Shown: piece by piece, positions 16,161 to 24,822 of the stretch
How the letters are laid out: every line of letters begins with the position of its first letter
Numbering within the stretch: position 1 is the first letter of the stretch
Assembly: GCF_041435435.1 (NCBI RefSeq)
Contig: NZ_CP108494.1
Location: 1,116,001 to 1,180,000, forward strand
Source of the DNA: Streptomyces sp. NBC_01241
Lineage (GTDB): Bacteria > Actinomycetota > Actinomycetes > Streptomycetales > Streptomycetaceae
DNA: 64,000 nt
Reading direction: 5' to 3'
Program-made: the position numbers and the translations under genes
Notes under the pieces: model-generated
Seen by the model: only the letters and a program-made list of their open reading frames with translations
The model's database searches: none
What the model was told of the DNA's origin: nothing

Positions 16161-16545
16161 CCGCTCCTCTGGCAGGACCCTGCTGCGGGACAGAAGCGCC
16201 CGCCACCGGAGAAGACCGGAGAGGTACGTGAACGCGAACGCTCCGGTGGCGTGGGGCCCGTCGACATCGGCGCGCGCGACTGGCGCGTCCTCACCGCCGG
16301 CTGATCCGGACGCGGCCCGCCCGTGGACGGCATGGGCGGGGTGCGCAAACCCGCGCGCACCCAGTTGGCCAAGGTCTGCCAGGCGCTGCCCGGCGAGGTT
16401 GCCGGCCCGGTTCCTGGCGTGATCTCGTGGCCCGCGAGGGCGGGAACGGCGGTCGGTGCGGCCGGCCCGTCCGAGCCCGCGAAGGGACCCGTCAGGGCCG
16501 GTGCCGTTGTGCCCCAGGGCACGTCGCCGCTTCCACCAGGTCGGT
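16161..16545. other. Intergenic region without confident gene
   Basis: 385 bp between the crcB operon and the anti-sigma gene, which converge on it. Several frames stay open because of the GC content, but I recognise no family. A short stretch near 16206-16304 reads coding-like on the plus strand, with no start or known relatives that I can name. Confidence 0.35.
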
Positions 16546-16923
16546 TCACCTGAGTTGCGACGTGGTCTTGCTGACCCACTGGGCCAGTGTGATCTGCGTC
16601 GTCGGGGCGGCCCCGTCCGACCCGGGGTAACGGGAGGACCCGTGGCCGCGTTCGGCCCGGGTGGCCGCGCACGCCCGCCTGTTCCGGCCCTGGCCGCAAG
16701 CCAGGGCGTCGCGCAGCAGGGTCAGGTGTGCGGGCACCGCCGCACGGCGGTCGCGCTCGTCCCGGCACGTGTCGCAGGTCGCCAGGTGAGCCGCCACGGC
16801 GCTCGCCTCATCGGGTGCAAGGAACTCGAGTGCGTTTTTGGCCAGTAGTCCACGGATCCTGCGGCATTCCTCGACGACAGGCTTCTCGCCGGACATCTTG
16901 GTCGAGCAGTGGGCTTCGATCAT
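16546..16923 (-). CDS. Putative anti-sigma factor with zinc-finger HC2 motif
   Basis: A small protein of 125 aa. The segment EECRRIRGLLAKNALEFL followed by VAAHLATCDTCRDERDRRA carries the H-x3-C-x2-C pattern of zf-HC2 anti-sigma domains. The rest (~60 residues) is Arg/Ala-rich without a clear membrane helix. CGGAGG lies 8 bp before ATG 16923. Such proteins hold an ECF sigma factor inactive until a redox or envelope signal. No sigma-factor gene is adjacent, so the partner must be elsewhere or has been lost. The short C-terminal half may mean the gene is truncated. Confidence 0.6.
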   Translation of the reverse strand: MIEAHCSTKMSGEKPVVEECRRIRGLLAKNALEFLAPDEASAVAAHLATCDTCRDERDRRAAVPAHLTLLRDALACGQGRNRRACAATRAERGHGSSRYPGSDGAAPTTQITLAQWVSKTTSQLR

Positions 16924-17070
16924 GGCGAAACCTCCGTTTCTTGGTCTCACCTTCGCCCATCGGCGGCCCCTGGCGCGTCGTCCCCACACGGTGATTCCCG
17001 ACTACCACGGCTGCGGTATCCGGTACGCCGGACTACTGCTGGGACCCCACGCGGAACAGCGTGTGGACGA

Positions 17071-17766
17071 TCACGCGGGCACCTCCGGGGGATTCGGCTC
17101 GGCGGCCGGACTGACCAGCCCGCACTGATAGGCGACGACCACGAGCTGGGCGCGGTCACGAGCCGCCAGCTTGGTCATCGCCCGGTTGACGTGGGTCTTG
17201 GCGGTCAGCGGGCTGACGAACAGACGATCGGCGATCTCGTCGTTCGACAGGCCCAGCGCGACGAGGATCATGACGTCGCGCTCCCGCGGCGTCAGGCACT
17301 CCAGCCGCTCGTGCACGGCCACTGGACACGGATCCGGCTGGGCCAGAAACCGAGTGATCAACGCCCGTGTCGCCGTCGGGGACAGCAACGCCTCGCCGCC
17401 TGCGACGGTGCGGACGGCTTCGAGAAGCTCCTCCGGTCGCGCCCCCTTGCCGAGAAAGCCGCTCGCACCCGCGCGCAGCGCCTCGGCGACGTGCACGTCA
17501 TTCTCGAAGGTGGTCAGGATGAGTACCTTCACGCCTGCGAGGTCTTCGGACTCACTGATGAGCTGTGTCGCCTCCAGGCCGTCCATCTCCGGCATGCGGA
17601 TGTCCATCAGGACCACGTCCGGGCGCTGTGCGCCGGCCAGCTCGACCGCCTCGCGTCCGTTGGACGCCTCCGCCACGGTCTCCATGTCGTCCGTGGCGTC
17701 GAACAGCATTCTGAAGGTGCCCCGTAGCAGGGCCTGATCATCGGCAAGCAGTACGCGAATCGTCAT
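17071..17766 (-). CDS. NarL-type response regulator
   Basis: A regulator of 231 aa. Receiver domain: TIRVLLADDQALLRGTF, phosphorylated Asp in DVVLMDIRMPEMDG, VLILTTF, GFLGKGARPEEL. A LuxR HTH follows in the last 65 residues (LTPRERDVMILVALGLSNDEIA, AKTHVNRAMTKL). GGAGAG lies 6 bp upstream of ATG 17766. The start region overlaps the 3' end of the histidine kinase gene, so the two form a coupled two-component system. Target genes are unknown; the neighbouring anti-sigma gene is oriented the same way downstream. Confidence 0.9.
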   Translation of the reverse strand: MTIRVLLADDQALLRGTFRMLFDATDDMETVAEASNGREAVELAGAQRPDVVLMDIRMPEMDGLEATQLISESEDLAGVKVLILTTFENDVHVAEALRAGASGFLGKGARPEELLEAVRTVAGGEALLSPTATRALITRFLAQPDPCPVAVHERLECLTPRERDVMILVALGLSNDEIADRLFVSPLTAKTHVNRAMTKLAARDRAQLVVVAYQCGLVSPAAEPNPPEVPA

Positions 17767-18976
17767 GCCCATCTCTCCGATCCCATGCCGGACCGGGGCG
17801 GCTGGGGCGCAGCGGTAGTTCGGCCGTCACGGTGAATCCGCCCTCGGGACGTGGTCCCGCGTGCAGCCTGCCCCCGATCGTGGCAGCCCGCTCACGCATG
17901 CCGATCAGCCCGTGACCGACCCCTGGCTGAGGAGGGTGCGCTCCGGCGGACCCGTCGTCCTCGACGGTGATCGTAAGCCGTTCACGGTGGTAGTGCAGGA
18001 ACAGCCGCGCATGGTCGGCTCCGGCGTGCTTGCGCACATTGGTCAGGGACTCCTGCACGATGCGGTACGCGGCCAGGTCGACCGCCGGCTCCAGCGGTTC
18101 GGTGTCGCCGCACCGGGTGTGGCTCACGGCGAGCCCGGCGCGTTCGAACGACGCCAGCAGGGCCGGTATCTGCGCAAGGCCCGGCATCGGATCGCGCAGC
18201 GCCACCGGGTCGTCGGACTGCCGGAGCAGGCCCACGGTCACCCGTAGTTCGTCCAGGGCGGAGCGGCTGGTGTCCCTGATGTCCTCCAGAGCCTTGAGGA
18301 TCTGTTCCGGTCGCTGGTCCACCAGATGGACGGCGACGCCCGCCTGCGCGTTGATCAAGGCGATGTGATGCGCGACGATGTCGTGCAGTTCGCGTGCGAT
18401 CCGGACACGTTCGGCCGCCACTCGCTGCCGTGCCTCCTGCTCGCGGGTGCGCTCCGCGTGCTCCGCCCGTTCCTCCACGGCCGCCACATAGGCGCGGCGT
18501 GAGCGCACCCCGTCCCCGACGGCGGCCGGCAGTGCCGTCCAGGCCAGCATCGCGACCGTGTCCGGCTCCAGCCACGACTTCGCGGTGAACACCGTGGCGG
18601 CGCTGATCAAGATGGCAGCCGAGACGGATGCCGCGGTCCAGGCGGTACGCCGGTCGGTCCGCACGGCCACGTTGTAGACGGACACCAGAACCGGACTTGC
18701 GACCAGCGGGCTGTCCCGAATCCCGAGTACCTGAAAGGCCACCCCGCAGCCAATGGTGACGACCAGTACGCCGAACGGGTGACGGTGCCGCCACACCAGC
18801 GCGGAGCAGCCGACGGCTGCCACCAGCACTGCGGGCCAGCGCAACAAGAATTGATGCTGGTGCGGTACGACCGAGGCAGCCACGACCGACAGCACGAACA
18901 GCACCGCCGCGCCCACCGCGTCCACCACGCGGATCCGGGCTTGCGCTCCCGGCCTCCAACCGTTGATCACCGCCAT
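17738..18976 (-). CDS. Sensor histidine kinase (HisKA_3 type)
   Basis: A membrane kinase of 412 aa. Four or five hydrophobic segments occupy residues ~15-160. A coiled region (AVEERAEHAERTREQEARQR) leads to the dimerisation/phospho-acceptor box RVRIARELHDIVAHHIALI with the conserved His. The HATPase domain shows YRIVQESLTNVRKHA (N box), ITVEDDGS and GHGLIGMRERAATIGGRL (G boxes), ending PEGGFTVTAELPL. It autophosphorylates and passes phosphate to the regulator at 17071. No extracytoplasmic sensor domain of note is visible, so the signal is probably sensed in or near the membrane. Confidence 0.9.
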   Translation of the reverse strand: MAVINGWRPGAQARIRVVDAVGAAVLFVLSVVAASVVPHQHQFLLRWPAVLVAAVGCSALVWRHRHPFGVLVVTIGCGVAFQVLGIRDSPLVASPVLVSVYNVAVRTDRRTAWTAASVSAAILISAATVFTAKSWLEPDTVAMLAWTALPAAVGDGVRSRRAYVAAVEERAEHAERTREQEARQRVAAERVRIARELHDIVAHHIALINAQAGVAVHLVDQRPEQILKALEDIRDTSRSALDELRVTVGLLRQSDDPVALRDPMPGLAQIPALLASFERAGLAVSHTRCGDTEPLEPAVDLAAYRIVQESLTNVRKHAGADHARLFLHYHRERLTITVEDDGSAGAHPPQPGVGHGLIGMRERAATIGGRLHAGPRPEGGFTVTAELPLRPSRPGPAWDRRDGHDDSRTACR

Positions 18977-19115
18977 GTCCCCACCGTAGGGTCGACCGCC
19001 GAATCAGGCATCGTCGCGCTCCGGCAGGGGTTCGATGCTGCGCTGGAGGTGGAGCTGCGGTTTACCCGGCCCTCACCCGGCCCCCGTCCGTCATCGCCGA
19101 CCAGCGACGGGCTCC

Positions 19116-19265
19116 GAGGTACAACCGGTTGAAACGTTCACATTGACCCAAGAAGACGACCGGACGCGGCTCCGCGTCGTCGAGAGCGGGTTCACGGCGC
19201 TGGCCGGGTCCGAGGAACTGTGCAGTCAGAGTGGGACCCGTCGAGCCCTGAGGCGTGCGTCCGGC
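19116..19265 (+). pseudogene. Fragment of an SRPBCC / AHSA1-type protein
   Basis: A plus-strand frame reads VETFTLTQEDDRTRLRVVESGF followed by TALAGSEEL. This is the antepenultimate strand of SRPBCC proteins of the AHSA1 group (typically FTLxPEGDGTRLRVVESGF). Neither the N-terminal two thirds nor a normal C-terminal helix follows. The fragment lies in the 400-bp gap between the kinase and the esterase and is best read as a relic. The rest of that gap has no recognisable gene. Confidence 0.45.
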
Positions 19266-19377
19266 CCGGATGACGCGGCAGGATCCGGGAACTACATGGT
19301 CAGGGTTTCGGGGAACAGCAGCCGTCCGGACCGAAGGCTGCCCCGCTGCTCCCCGGAACCGTGTTCAGGGTGCAGCG

Positions 19378-20487
19378 TCATGTCGCCGGCCCCCCGGACC
19401 CCGTCGAGCCGGCGGAGGGATTCTCCCGCGGCATGCGCGGTGTCGAACACCTCGGGACTCTCGCGCCGGACTGCGCCAGGAGGCGCTGGAGCCAGCGGGT
19501 ACGGGCGTTGCGTGCGTCCTGGCTGAGGGCCGCCCGCGGTGCCAAACCGTCGAAGCCGTGGTAGGCACCGGGCCAAACATGCAGTTCAGCCTCGCCGCCG
19601 GCCTGCCAGATCGCGTTCGCGTAGGCCACGTCCTCGTCCCGGAACATCTCGGCCGACCCGACGTCGATATAGGTCGGGGGGAGTCCGGAAAGATCCGTGG
19701 CGCGAGCGGGAGCCGCGTAGGGCGGCAGGTCCGCGGCACCGTAGCGGTCACCCAGCAGTGCCTTCCACGCGGTCGTGTTGGAGGTGAGGTCCCACACGCC
19801 GAGGCCCGTCATCTGATGGCTGGAGAAGGTGCTGCCGCGGTCGTCGAGCATCGGGCACAGCAGCAGTTGCCCCAGTGCCCCGGGACCGCCGCGGTCACGG
19901 GCCAGCAGGGCGAGGGCCGCGGCGAGCCCGCCGCCGGCGCTCTTCCCTCCGATGACGACGCGGTCCACGTCGATGTCCAGTTCGGCCGCGTGCCCGGCCG
20001 CCCAGACGAGTCCGGCGTAGCAGTCCTCCAGCGGTCCCGGGTACTGCGCCCGCGGCGCCAGCCGGTACTCGACCGAGATGACGGCCAGTCCCAGCGGGAG
20101 CGCCCACTCGCGCAGAATCCGCGGAAGCACGGACCACGCGTTGCCCATGACCATCGCACCTCCGTGCATGTAGTACAGGAGAGGCAACGGCCCGACGAGC
20201 CCGGCCGGCCGTGCGCTCACGAGCGTGACGTCCGGCCCGCCCGGCGGTCCCGGCACGCAGAACTCCGCCACGTCGAAACGGCCGTCGGCGCGAAGGCCCT
20301 CGGCCGTCGGCCTGGGCCGGCTCGCGGCATCCCGCTCTTGGCGGGCCTCAAGATTGCCCGGGGTGAGCGGCTCCCTCGACTCCTTACCCAACGCAGCCAG
20401 CGCAACGCTCAGTTCGGGGTCGAAGGGAGGCACTGCCTTCGGTGTCGGGACACGGCCGGCCTCCGACGGCGTACGGCGGACACTCAT
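19378..20487 (-). CDS. Alpha/beta hydrolase, hormone-sensitive-lipase-like esterase
   Basis: An esterase/lipase of 369 aa. LLYYMHGGAMVMGN is the HGG oxyanion motif, AVISVEYRLAPRAQYPGPLEDC follows it, and GGKSAGGGLAAALALLARD carries the nucleophile Ser in G-x-S-x-G. The acid lies near YIDVGSAEMFRDE and the His in WPGAYHGFD. This is the HSL / family IV layout, acting on short-chain esters. ATG 20487 has GGGAGGG upstream. The C-terminus carries ~30 extra Pro/Ser/Gly residues after the catalytic fold. The physiological substrate is unknown. Confidence 0.88.
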   Translation of the reverse strand: MSVRRTPSEAGRVPTPKAVPPFDPELSVALAALGKESREPLTPGNLEARQERDAASRPRPTAEGLRADGRFDVAEFCVPGPPGGPDVTLVSARPAGLVGPLPLLYYMHGGAMVMGNAWSVLPRILREWALPLGLAVISVEYRLAPRAQYPGPLEDCYAGLVWAAGHAAELDIDVDRVVIGGKSAGGGLAAALALLARDRGGPGALGQLLLCPMLDDRGSTFSSHQMTGLGVWDLTSNTTAWKALLGDRYGAADLPPYAAPARATDLSGLPPTYIDVGSAEMFRDEDVAYANAIWQAGGEAELHVWPGAYHGFDGLAPRAALSQDARNARTRWLQRLLAQSGARVPRCSTPRMPRENPSAGSTGSGGPAT

Positions 20488-20791
20488 CGCCTGCCCTCCC
20501 CCGGTCGAACGCCGGGATGCCGCCGGGCAGTCCCGCGGAAACACTTCGGCTGCGCACACACGCACCCCGGGAACACTCGCCTGAGACCCATACGGCGTAG
20601 CCAATCACGCCGTCGGGCGACACCGCTGCCCTGACCACGGGCCGAGGCCGTGGCCGTGGCCCCATCAAGCCGGGCATCAAGCTGTCGACGTCGCGGGCCA
20701 CGGATCTTGTTCAGGACGGGCGGCCCACGGATCTCCGGGGCACTCGTCGGCCTTGCCGTCGTGTGCACTCCAACTCCTAGTGTGCTCAGGC
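20488..20791 (+). promoter_or_regulatory. Intergenic region with a candidate leaderless promoter for the aldo/keto reductase
   Basis: TTGCCG (20753-20758) and TAGTGT (20778-20783), separated by 19 bp, look like -35 and -10 elements. The ATG at 20792 follows the -10 by only 8 bp and has no purine-rich ribosome binding site. This is the layout of a leaderless transcript, common in actinomycetes. No gene is seen in the rest of the gap. Confidence 0.4.
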
Positions 20792-21772
20792 ATGGAGAAC
20801 AGGACGCTGGGAAACAGCGGGATCGAGGTCAGTGCGCTGGGATTCGGGTGCTGGGCCATCGGCGGTGAGTGGCAGGACGCCGACGGAAACCCTCTCGGAT
20901 GGGGCACGGTCGATGACGAGGAGTCCGTCGCGGCGATCCGGCGGGCGACGGAGCTCGGGGTTACTTTCTTCGACACTGCGGACGTGTACGGCACCGGCCA
21001 CAGCGAGCGGGTGCTGGGGCGGGCGCTCGCGGGCCGGCGGGACGAGGTGGTCATCGCCACCAAGTGGGGCAATGTCTTCAACGAGGAAACGCGCACGCTG
21101 ATCGGTGAGGACACGACGGCCGCCTACGCGCGCCGGGCACTGACCGCGTCATTGCGGCGGCTGGGCACCGATTGGATTGACGTGTACCAGCTGCACCTGA
21201 GCGACGCACCATTGGTCGCGGCGGCTGAACTACGCGACGTATGTGAGGAGTTCGTACGAGAGGGGCTCATCCGCGCGTACGCCTGGAGTACCGATGATCC
21301 CGGGCGAGCGGCGCTCTTCGCTCAGGGGGAACACTGCGCGGGCGTCCAACACGCGTGCAATGTGCTGGTGGATGCGCCCGAAATGCTGGCGTTGTGCGAG
21401 CAGCGTGGCCTCGCGTCCATCATTCGCAGCCCGCTCGCCATGGGCCTGCTCACCGGAAAGCAGGGATCTCCCGGCCGCGGTTCAGCGGGCGACATCCGAT
21501 CGCTGCCGCCCGCGTGGCTGCGCTGGTTCGACGAAGGTGGCGTTCCCGCACCCCAATGGAGGGCGCGCGTCGATGCGGTACGGGACGTCCTCACCGCCGA
21601 CGGCCGCACGCTTGCACAGGGTGCCCTCGCGTGGCTGTGGGCACGCAGCCCGCGGACGGTGCCGATCCCCGGATTCCGTAGCGTCGCCCAGGCCGAGGAG
21701 AATGCCATGGCCCTCCAGCGCGGCCCCCTTTCCGGCGCCCAGCTCTCCGAGGTCGCCGAGCTGCTGCGGTGA
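20792..21772 (+). CDS. Aldo/keto reductase
   Basis: An (alpha/beta)8-barrel NADPH oxidoreductase of 326 aa. RTLGNSGIEVSALGFGCWAIGG is followed by TFFDTADVYGTGHSERVLGRAL (catalytic Asp and Tyr), EVVIATKWGN (catalytic Lys) and IDVYQLHLSD (active-site His of the Q-x-H type). The C-terminal PIPGFRSVAQAEENAMAL forms the NADPH-binding loop. It would reduce carbonyl compounds; the substrate is unspecified. The upstream region suggests leaderless translation from ATG 20792. It stands alone between genes on the opposite strand. Confidence 0.9.
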   Translation: MENRTLGNSGIEVSALGFGCWAIGGEWQDADGNPLGWGTVDDEESVAAIRRATELGVTFFDTADVYGTGHSERVLGRALAGRRDEVVIATKWGNVFNEETRTLIGEDTTAAYARRALTASLRRLGTDWIDVYQLHLSDAPLVAAAELRDVCEEFVREGLIRAYAWSTDDPGRAALFAQGEHCAGVQHACNVLVDAPEMLALCEQRGLASIIRSPLAMGLLTGKQGSPGRGSAGDIRSLPPAWLRWFDEGGVPAPQWRARVDAVRDVLTADGRTLAQGALAWLWARSPRTVPIPGFRSVAQAEENAMALQRGPLSGAQLSEVAELLR

Positions 21773-21996
21773 GAGGTCCGGCCGAGCTCCGTGCCGCTCG
21801 CGTCGCCCGGCCAAGTGACCGAAATTCTGGCCGACTTGTGGCCCTGACCCGTGGTGCCGGAACGGTCGGATCGGGGCACCGTCAGGGCCGTCGCCGCGTG
21901 CGCACACGCCCACGGGCCGAGGTCGTCCGAGTGCCAGGGTTCGGCGGCGACCTCGTCCACAGTCCGGCCGGCGGCAGGGCCTGCTCCCCGCCCGTC

Positions 21997-23454
21997 TCAG
22001 GTGTGGTCGCGCTGGTAGGCGGCGAGGAGGAAGAGCCAGATCTCGCTGACGGTCGGGAAGCAGGCGATCGCGTGCCTGAGCCGCTTGAGCGGGATCTCGC
22101 CGACAACAGCGACGGTCGCCGAGTGCAGCAGCTCGCCGACTCCGGGACCGACGAAGGTCACCCCGAGCAGGATTTCCCGGTCGAGGTCGATCACCATCCG
22201 TGCGTGGCCGCGGTAGTTGTCGGCGTAGAGGTTGGCGCCCTGAACAGTGTCGAAGTCGAGGTCGACGGTCTTGATGCGGTGGCCGGCCCGGGCCGCCTGT
22301 TCGGCGGTCAGGCCCACGGCGGCCGCCTCGGGGTCGGTGAAGAAGACCTGTGGTACGGCGTGCTGGTCGGCGGTGGTGGCGTGGTCACCCCACGGGCCGT
22401 CGTCCACGGGGAGGCCTGCGGCGCGGGCGGCGATGGCATCGCCGGCGGTCCGCGCCTGGTACTTGCCCTGGTGGGTGAGCAGGGCCCGGTGGTTGACGTC
22501 GCCGACGGCGTACAGCCACGTGCCGTCGACCCTGCGGACCAGACAGGTGGTGTCCACGTCCAGCCATGCGCCGGAGGTGAGGCCGACCGTGTCCAGGCCG
22601 ATGTCGTCGGTCGCGGGGGTCCGGCCGGTGGCGAACATGACCTCGTCGGCCTGCAGGTCGCTGCCGTCGTCGAGGGTGAGAGTGACGGGTCCCGTGGGGT
22701 CCGGGCGACGCGCTGCGGTGGCCTGGGTACCGATCCGTACGTCCACGCCCGCCTCGGTGAGGCTGCGTGCGACGAGCTCGCCCGCGAAGGGTTCCATGCG
22801 CGGGATCAGGCGGCGGCGGGTGAGCAGGGTGACCTGGGAGCCGAGACCCTGCCAGAGGGTTGCCATCTCGACGCCGACTCCGCCGCCACCGACGATGGCG
22901 AGGCGGCCGGGCACGGTACTGGAGTCGGTGCCGTGCCGGTTCGTCCAGGGCCGGGCCTCAAGGATGCCGGGGATATCGGGCAGGAGCGGTCGGCTGCCGG
23001 TGGCGACGGCCACCGCGTGACGGGCGATGAGACCGTGGCGTGCGCCGTCGTCCCTGGTGACCGTAATGCGGCGGGGGCCGTCGATGCGGCCGTGGCCGCG
23101 GTACAGGTCGGCGCCGGTGGACTTCACCCACTCGGCCTGTCCGGTGTCGTCCCAGTCGGTGACGTAGTGGTCTCGGCGGGCGAAGACCCGATCGTCGTCG
23201 AGCCGGCCGGTGACGGCCTGCCGGGCGCCGTCCACCCGGCGGGCGTCGGCGACCGCGATGACCGGCCGCAGCAGGGCCTTACTGGGGACGCAGGCCCAGT
23301 AGGAACATTCGCCGCCGACCAGTTCACGTTCCACGACGGCGACGGTGAGGCCGGCGGCGCGGGCGCGGTCGGCGACGTTCTGGCCGACCGGTCCGGCGCC
23401 CAGCACGACCACGTCGTAGGTGCCGTTCGCCTGGTTCTCGCGTGCTTCGCTCAT
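21997..23454 (-). CDS. Pyridine nucleotide-disulfide oxidoreductase (mercuric reductase / Lpd-like)
   Basis: A homodimeric flavoprotein of 485 aa. The FAD motif is DVVVLGAGPVGQNVADRARA. The redox-active disulfide lies in GGECSYWACVPSKALLRP (C-x4-C). The NAD(P) motif is RLAIVGGGGVGVEMATLW, and the second FAD segment LYAVGDVNHRALLTHQGKYQ. The C-terminal dimerisation domain (PQVFFTDPEAAAVGLTAEQA) ends near the conserved HATVAVVGEIPL. The usual His-x-x-Pro partner of the family dehydrogenases is not evident at the extreme C-terminus, and no heavy-metal domain or mer genes are nearby. A general thiol/quinone reductase role is more likely than mercury detoxification. Confidence 0.85.
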   Translation of the reverse strand: MSEARENQANGTYDVVVLGAGPVGQNVADRARAAGLTVAVVERELVGGECSYWACVPSKALLRPVIAVADARRVDGARQAVTGRLDDDRVFARRDHYVTDWDDTGQAEWVKSTGADLYRGHGRIDGPRRITVTRDDGARHGLIARHAVAVATGSRPLLPDIPGILEARPWTNRHGTDSSTVPGRLAIVGGGGVGVEMATLWQGLGSQVTLLTRRRLIPRMEPFAGELVARSLTEAGVDVRIGTQATAARRPDPTGPVTLTLDDGSDLQADEVMFATGRTPATDDIGLDTVGLTSGAWLDVDTTCLVRRVDGTWLYAVGDVNHRALLTHQGKYQARTAGDAIAARAAGLPVDDGPWGDHATTADQHAVPQVFFTDPEAAAVGLTAEQAARAGHRIKTVDLDFDTVQGANLYADNYRGHARMVIDLDREILLGVTFVGPGVGELLHSATVAVVGEIPLKRLRHAIACFPTVSEIWLFLLAAYQRDHT

Positions 23455-23815
23455 TGCTCCCTCGCATCTCATCGGGGCTGACGGGGCCGCATCACCGGCT
23501 CATGTAACCGCGTGGTGCGCGTCGGCCGTCATACCCTGGCCGTACGGGTCACCGAGAGCGGTCGTTCGTGCCACTTATGGCCGCATGCAGACCGTGACCG
23601 GCCTCGGGTGGTCCGGTGCCTCCCGCGAGGGCGGCCGCCGTCCGGAACACCCCCGAACTCATGGCGGCGCCAGGAATCGCCGATGGCAGGAACGAAATCC
23701 CGCGGCGCCGGGGGTGCTTGCCTCGTATGTCAGCTCGCGAACGAGTCGACGGGGCGTCGGACACAGCACCGCCGCACGCCCGGGTCCTCTTCTTTCCGAT
23801 ACGGAGGACAACCTC
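23455..23815. other. Divergent promoter region
   Basis: 361 bp between the divergent flavoprotein and SDR genes. It must hold both promoters. I could not assign -35/-10 elements with confidence, and no gene is recognisable. Confidence 0.35.
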
Positions 23816-24568
23816 ATGGGTTCTCTTGATCTGACCGGACGCGTGGCCCTCGTGACCGGGGCGACCAGCGGGATCGGCGCCGCGACCGCGGTACTGCTGG
23901 CCGCGCGGGGAGCGCACGTACTCGTCGCCGGCCGGGACAGCTCCCGCGGCGAGTCCGTCGTCACCGCGATTCGCGCCCGCGCCGGCAAGGCCGACTTCGT
24001 CGCCGCCGATCTGCGGAAGGCGCAGTCGGTGCGGCAGCTCGCGCGGCGGGCCGTGGACCTGGGCGGTGGCCGGGTCGACATCCTGGTGAACAACGCCGGC
24101 GTCTACCCGTTCGGGCCCACCGAGAAGGCGGCGGAGGGCGAGGTCGACACCGTCTACGCGCTGAATGTGAAGGCGCCGTTCCACCTGGTGGCAGAACTCG
24201 CGCCGGCGATGGCCGAGCGGGGTGGCGGTGCGATCGTCAACGTGAGCACCGTCGTCGCCGCGTACGGGGCCGCGGGCATGGCCCTGTACGGATCGAGCAA
24301 GGCCGCCGTGGAGCTGCTGACCAAGGCGTGGGCCGCGGAGTACGGCCCGCGCGGGGTGCGGGTCAACGCCGTGCGCTCCGGCCCGGCACGCACGGAGGGC
24401 ACGCAGGGCATGGGCGAGGACCTCGACGCCCTGGCCGCCCAGGCCCCGGCCGGCCGACCGGCCGAGCCGGCGGAGATCGCCGAGGCGATCGCCTACCTGG
24501 CCAGCGACGCGGCGAGCTTCGTCCACGGCGCCGTGCTGCCCGTGGACGGCGGCCGTACAGCGGTCTGA
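23816..24568 (+). CDS. SDR family oxidoreductase
   Basis: A classical short-chain dehydrogenase/reductase of 250 aa. The NAD(P) motif is VALVTGATSGIGAATAVLLA (T-G-x3-G-x-G), with NNAG in DILVNNAGVYPFG. The catalytic Ser lies in VNVSTVVAAYG and Tyr/Lys in LYGSSKAAVELL. The tail ASDAASFVHGAVLPVDGGRTAV is the usual substrate-loop end. Arg residues after the second strand (VAGRD) suggest NADPH preference. ACGGAGG lies 9 bp upstream of ATG 23816. It is probably monocistronic; the substrate is unknown. Confidence 0.92.
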   Translation: MGSLDLTGRVALVTGATSGIGAATAVLLAARGAHVLVAGRDSSRGESVVTAIRARAGKADFVAADLRKAQSVRQLARRAVDLGGGRVDILVNNAGVYPFGPTEKAAEGEVDTVYALNVKAPFHLVAELAPAMAERGGGAIVNVSTVVAAYGAAGMALYGSSKAAVELLTKAWAAEYGPRGVRVNAVRSGPARTEGTQGMGEDLDALAAQAPAGRPAEPAEIAEAIAYLASDAASFVHGAVLPVDGGRTAV

Positions 24569-24822
24569 CCCGTCCGCGGCGTGCCGGGCCTTCCCTGCCG
24601 TACAACACCGGACGGGGCGCCCGGCAGGACACCTGCATTACCGTCGATGCGCCGTGGCTTCCAGGCTGGGAAGCCAGGAGCGCCCAACCCGGCGGGAAGG
24701 GCATCTACGCCGAATGGGTGTCTGCGGACACTGTGCGGCCAGTCGGTGGGCGGTGGGGCTGGACCGCGGTTCAGATGAGGAACGGGGATACCCGGAGTGG
24801 ACGCGGAAGCAAGGCGGTGGCG

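Noticed and set aside
16070..16768. A 232-codon minus-strand frame across the crcB/anti-sigma gap
   Set aside because: It overlaps two better-supported genes in other frames and is Pro/Gly/Arg-rich without family resemblance.
21997..23454. Mercury-resistance gene merA
   Set aside because: The CX4C disulfide is present, but the N-terminal heavy-metal domain, the C-terminal vicinal Cys pair and other mer genes are missing.
21769..23481. A 570-codon plus-strand frame opposite the flavoprotein gene
   Set aside because: The minus strand encodes a complete disulfide oxidoreductase with all motifs; the plus frame has only low-complexity Gly/Val/Arg.
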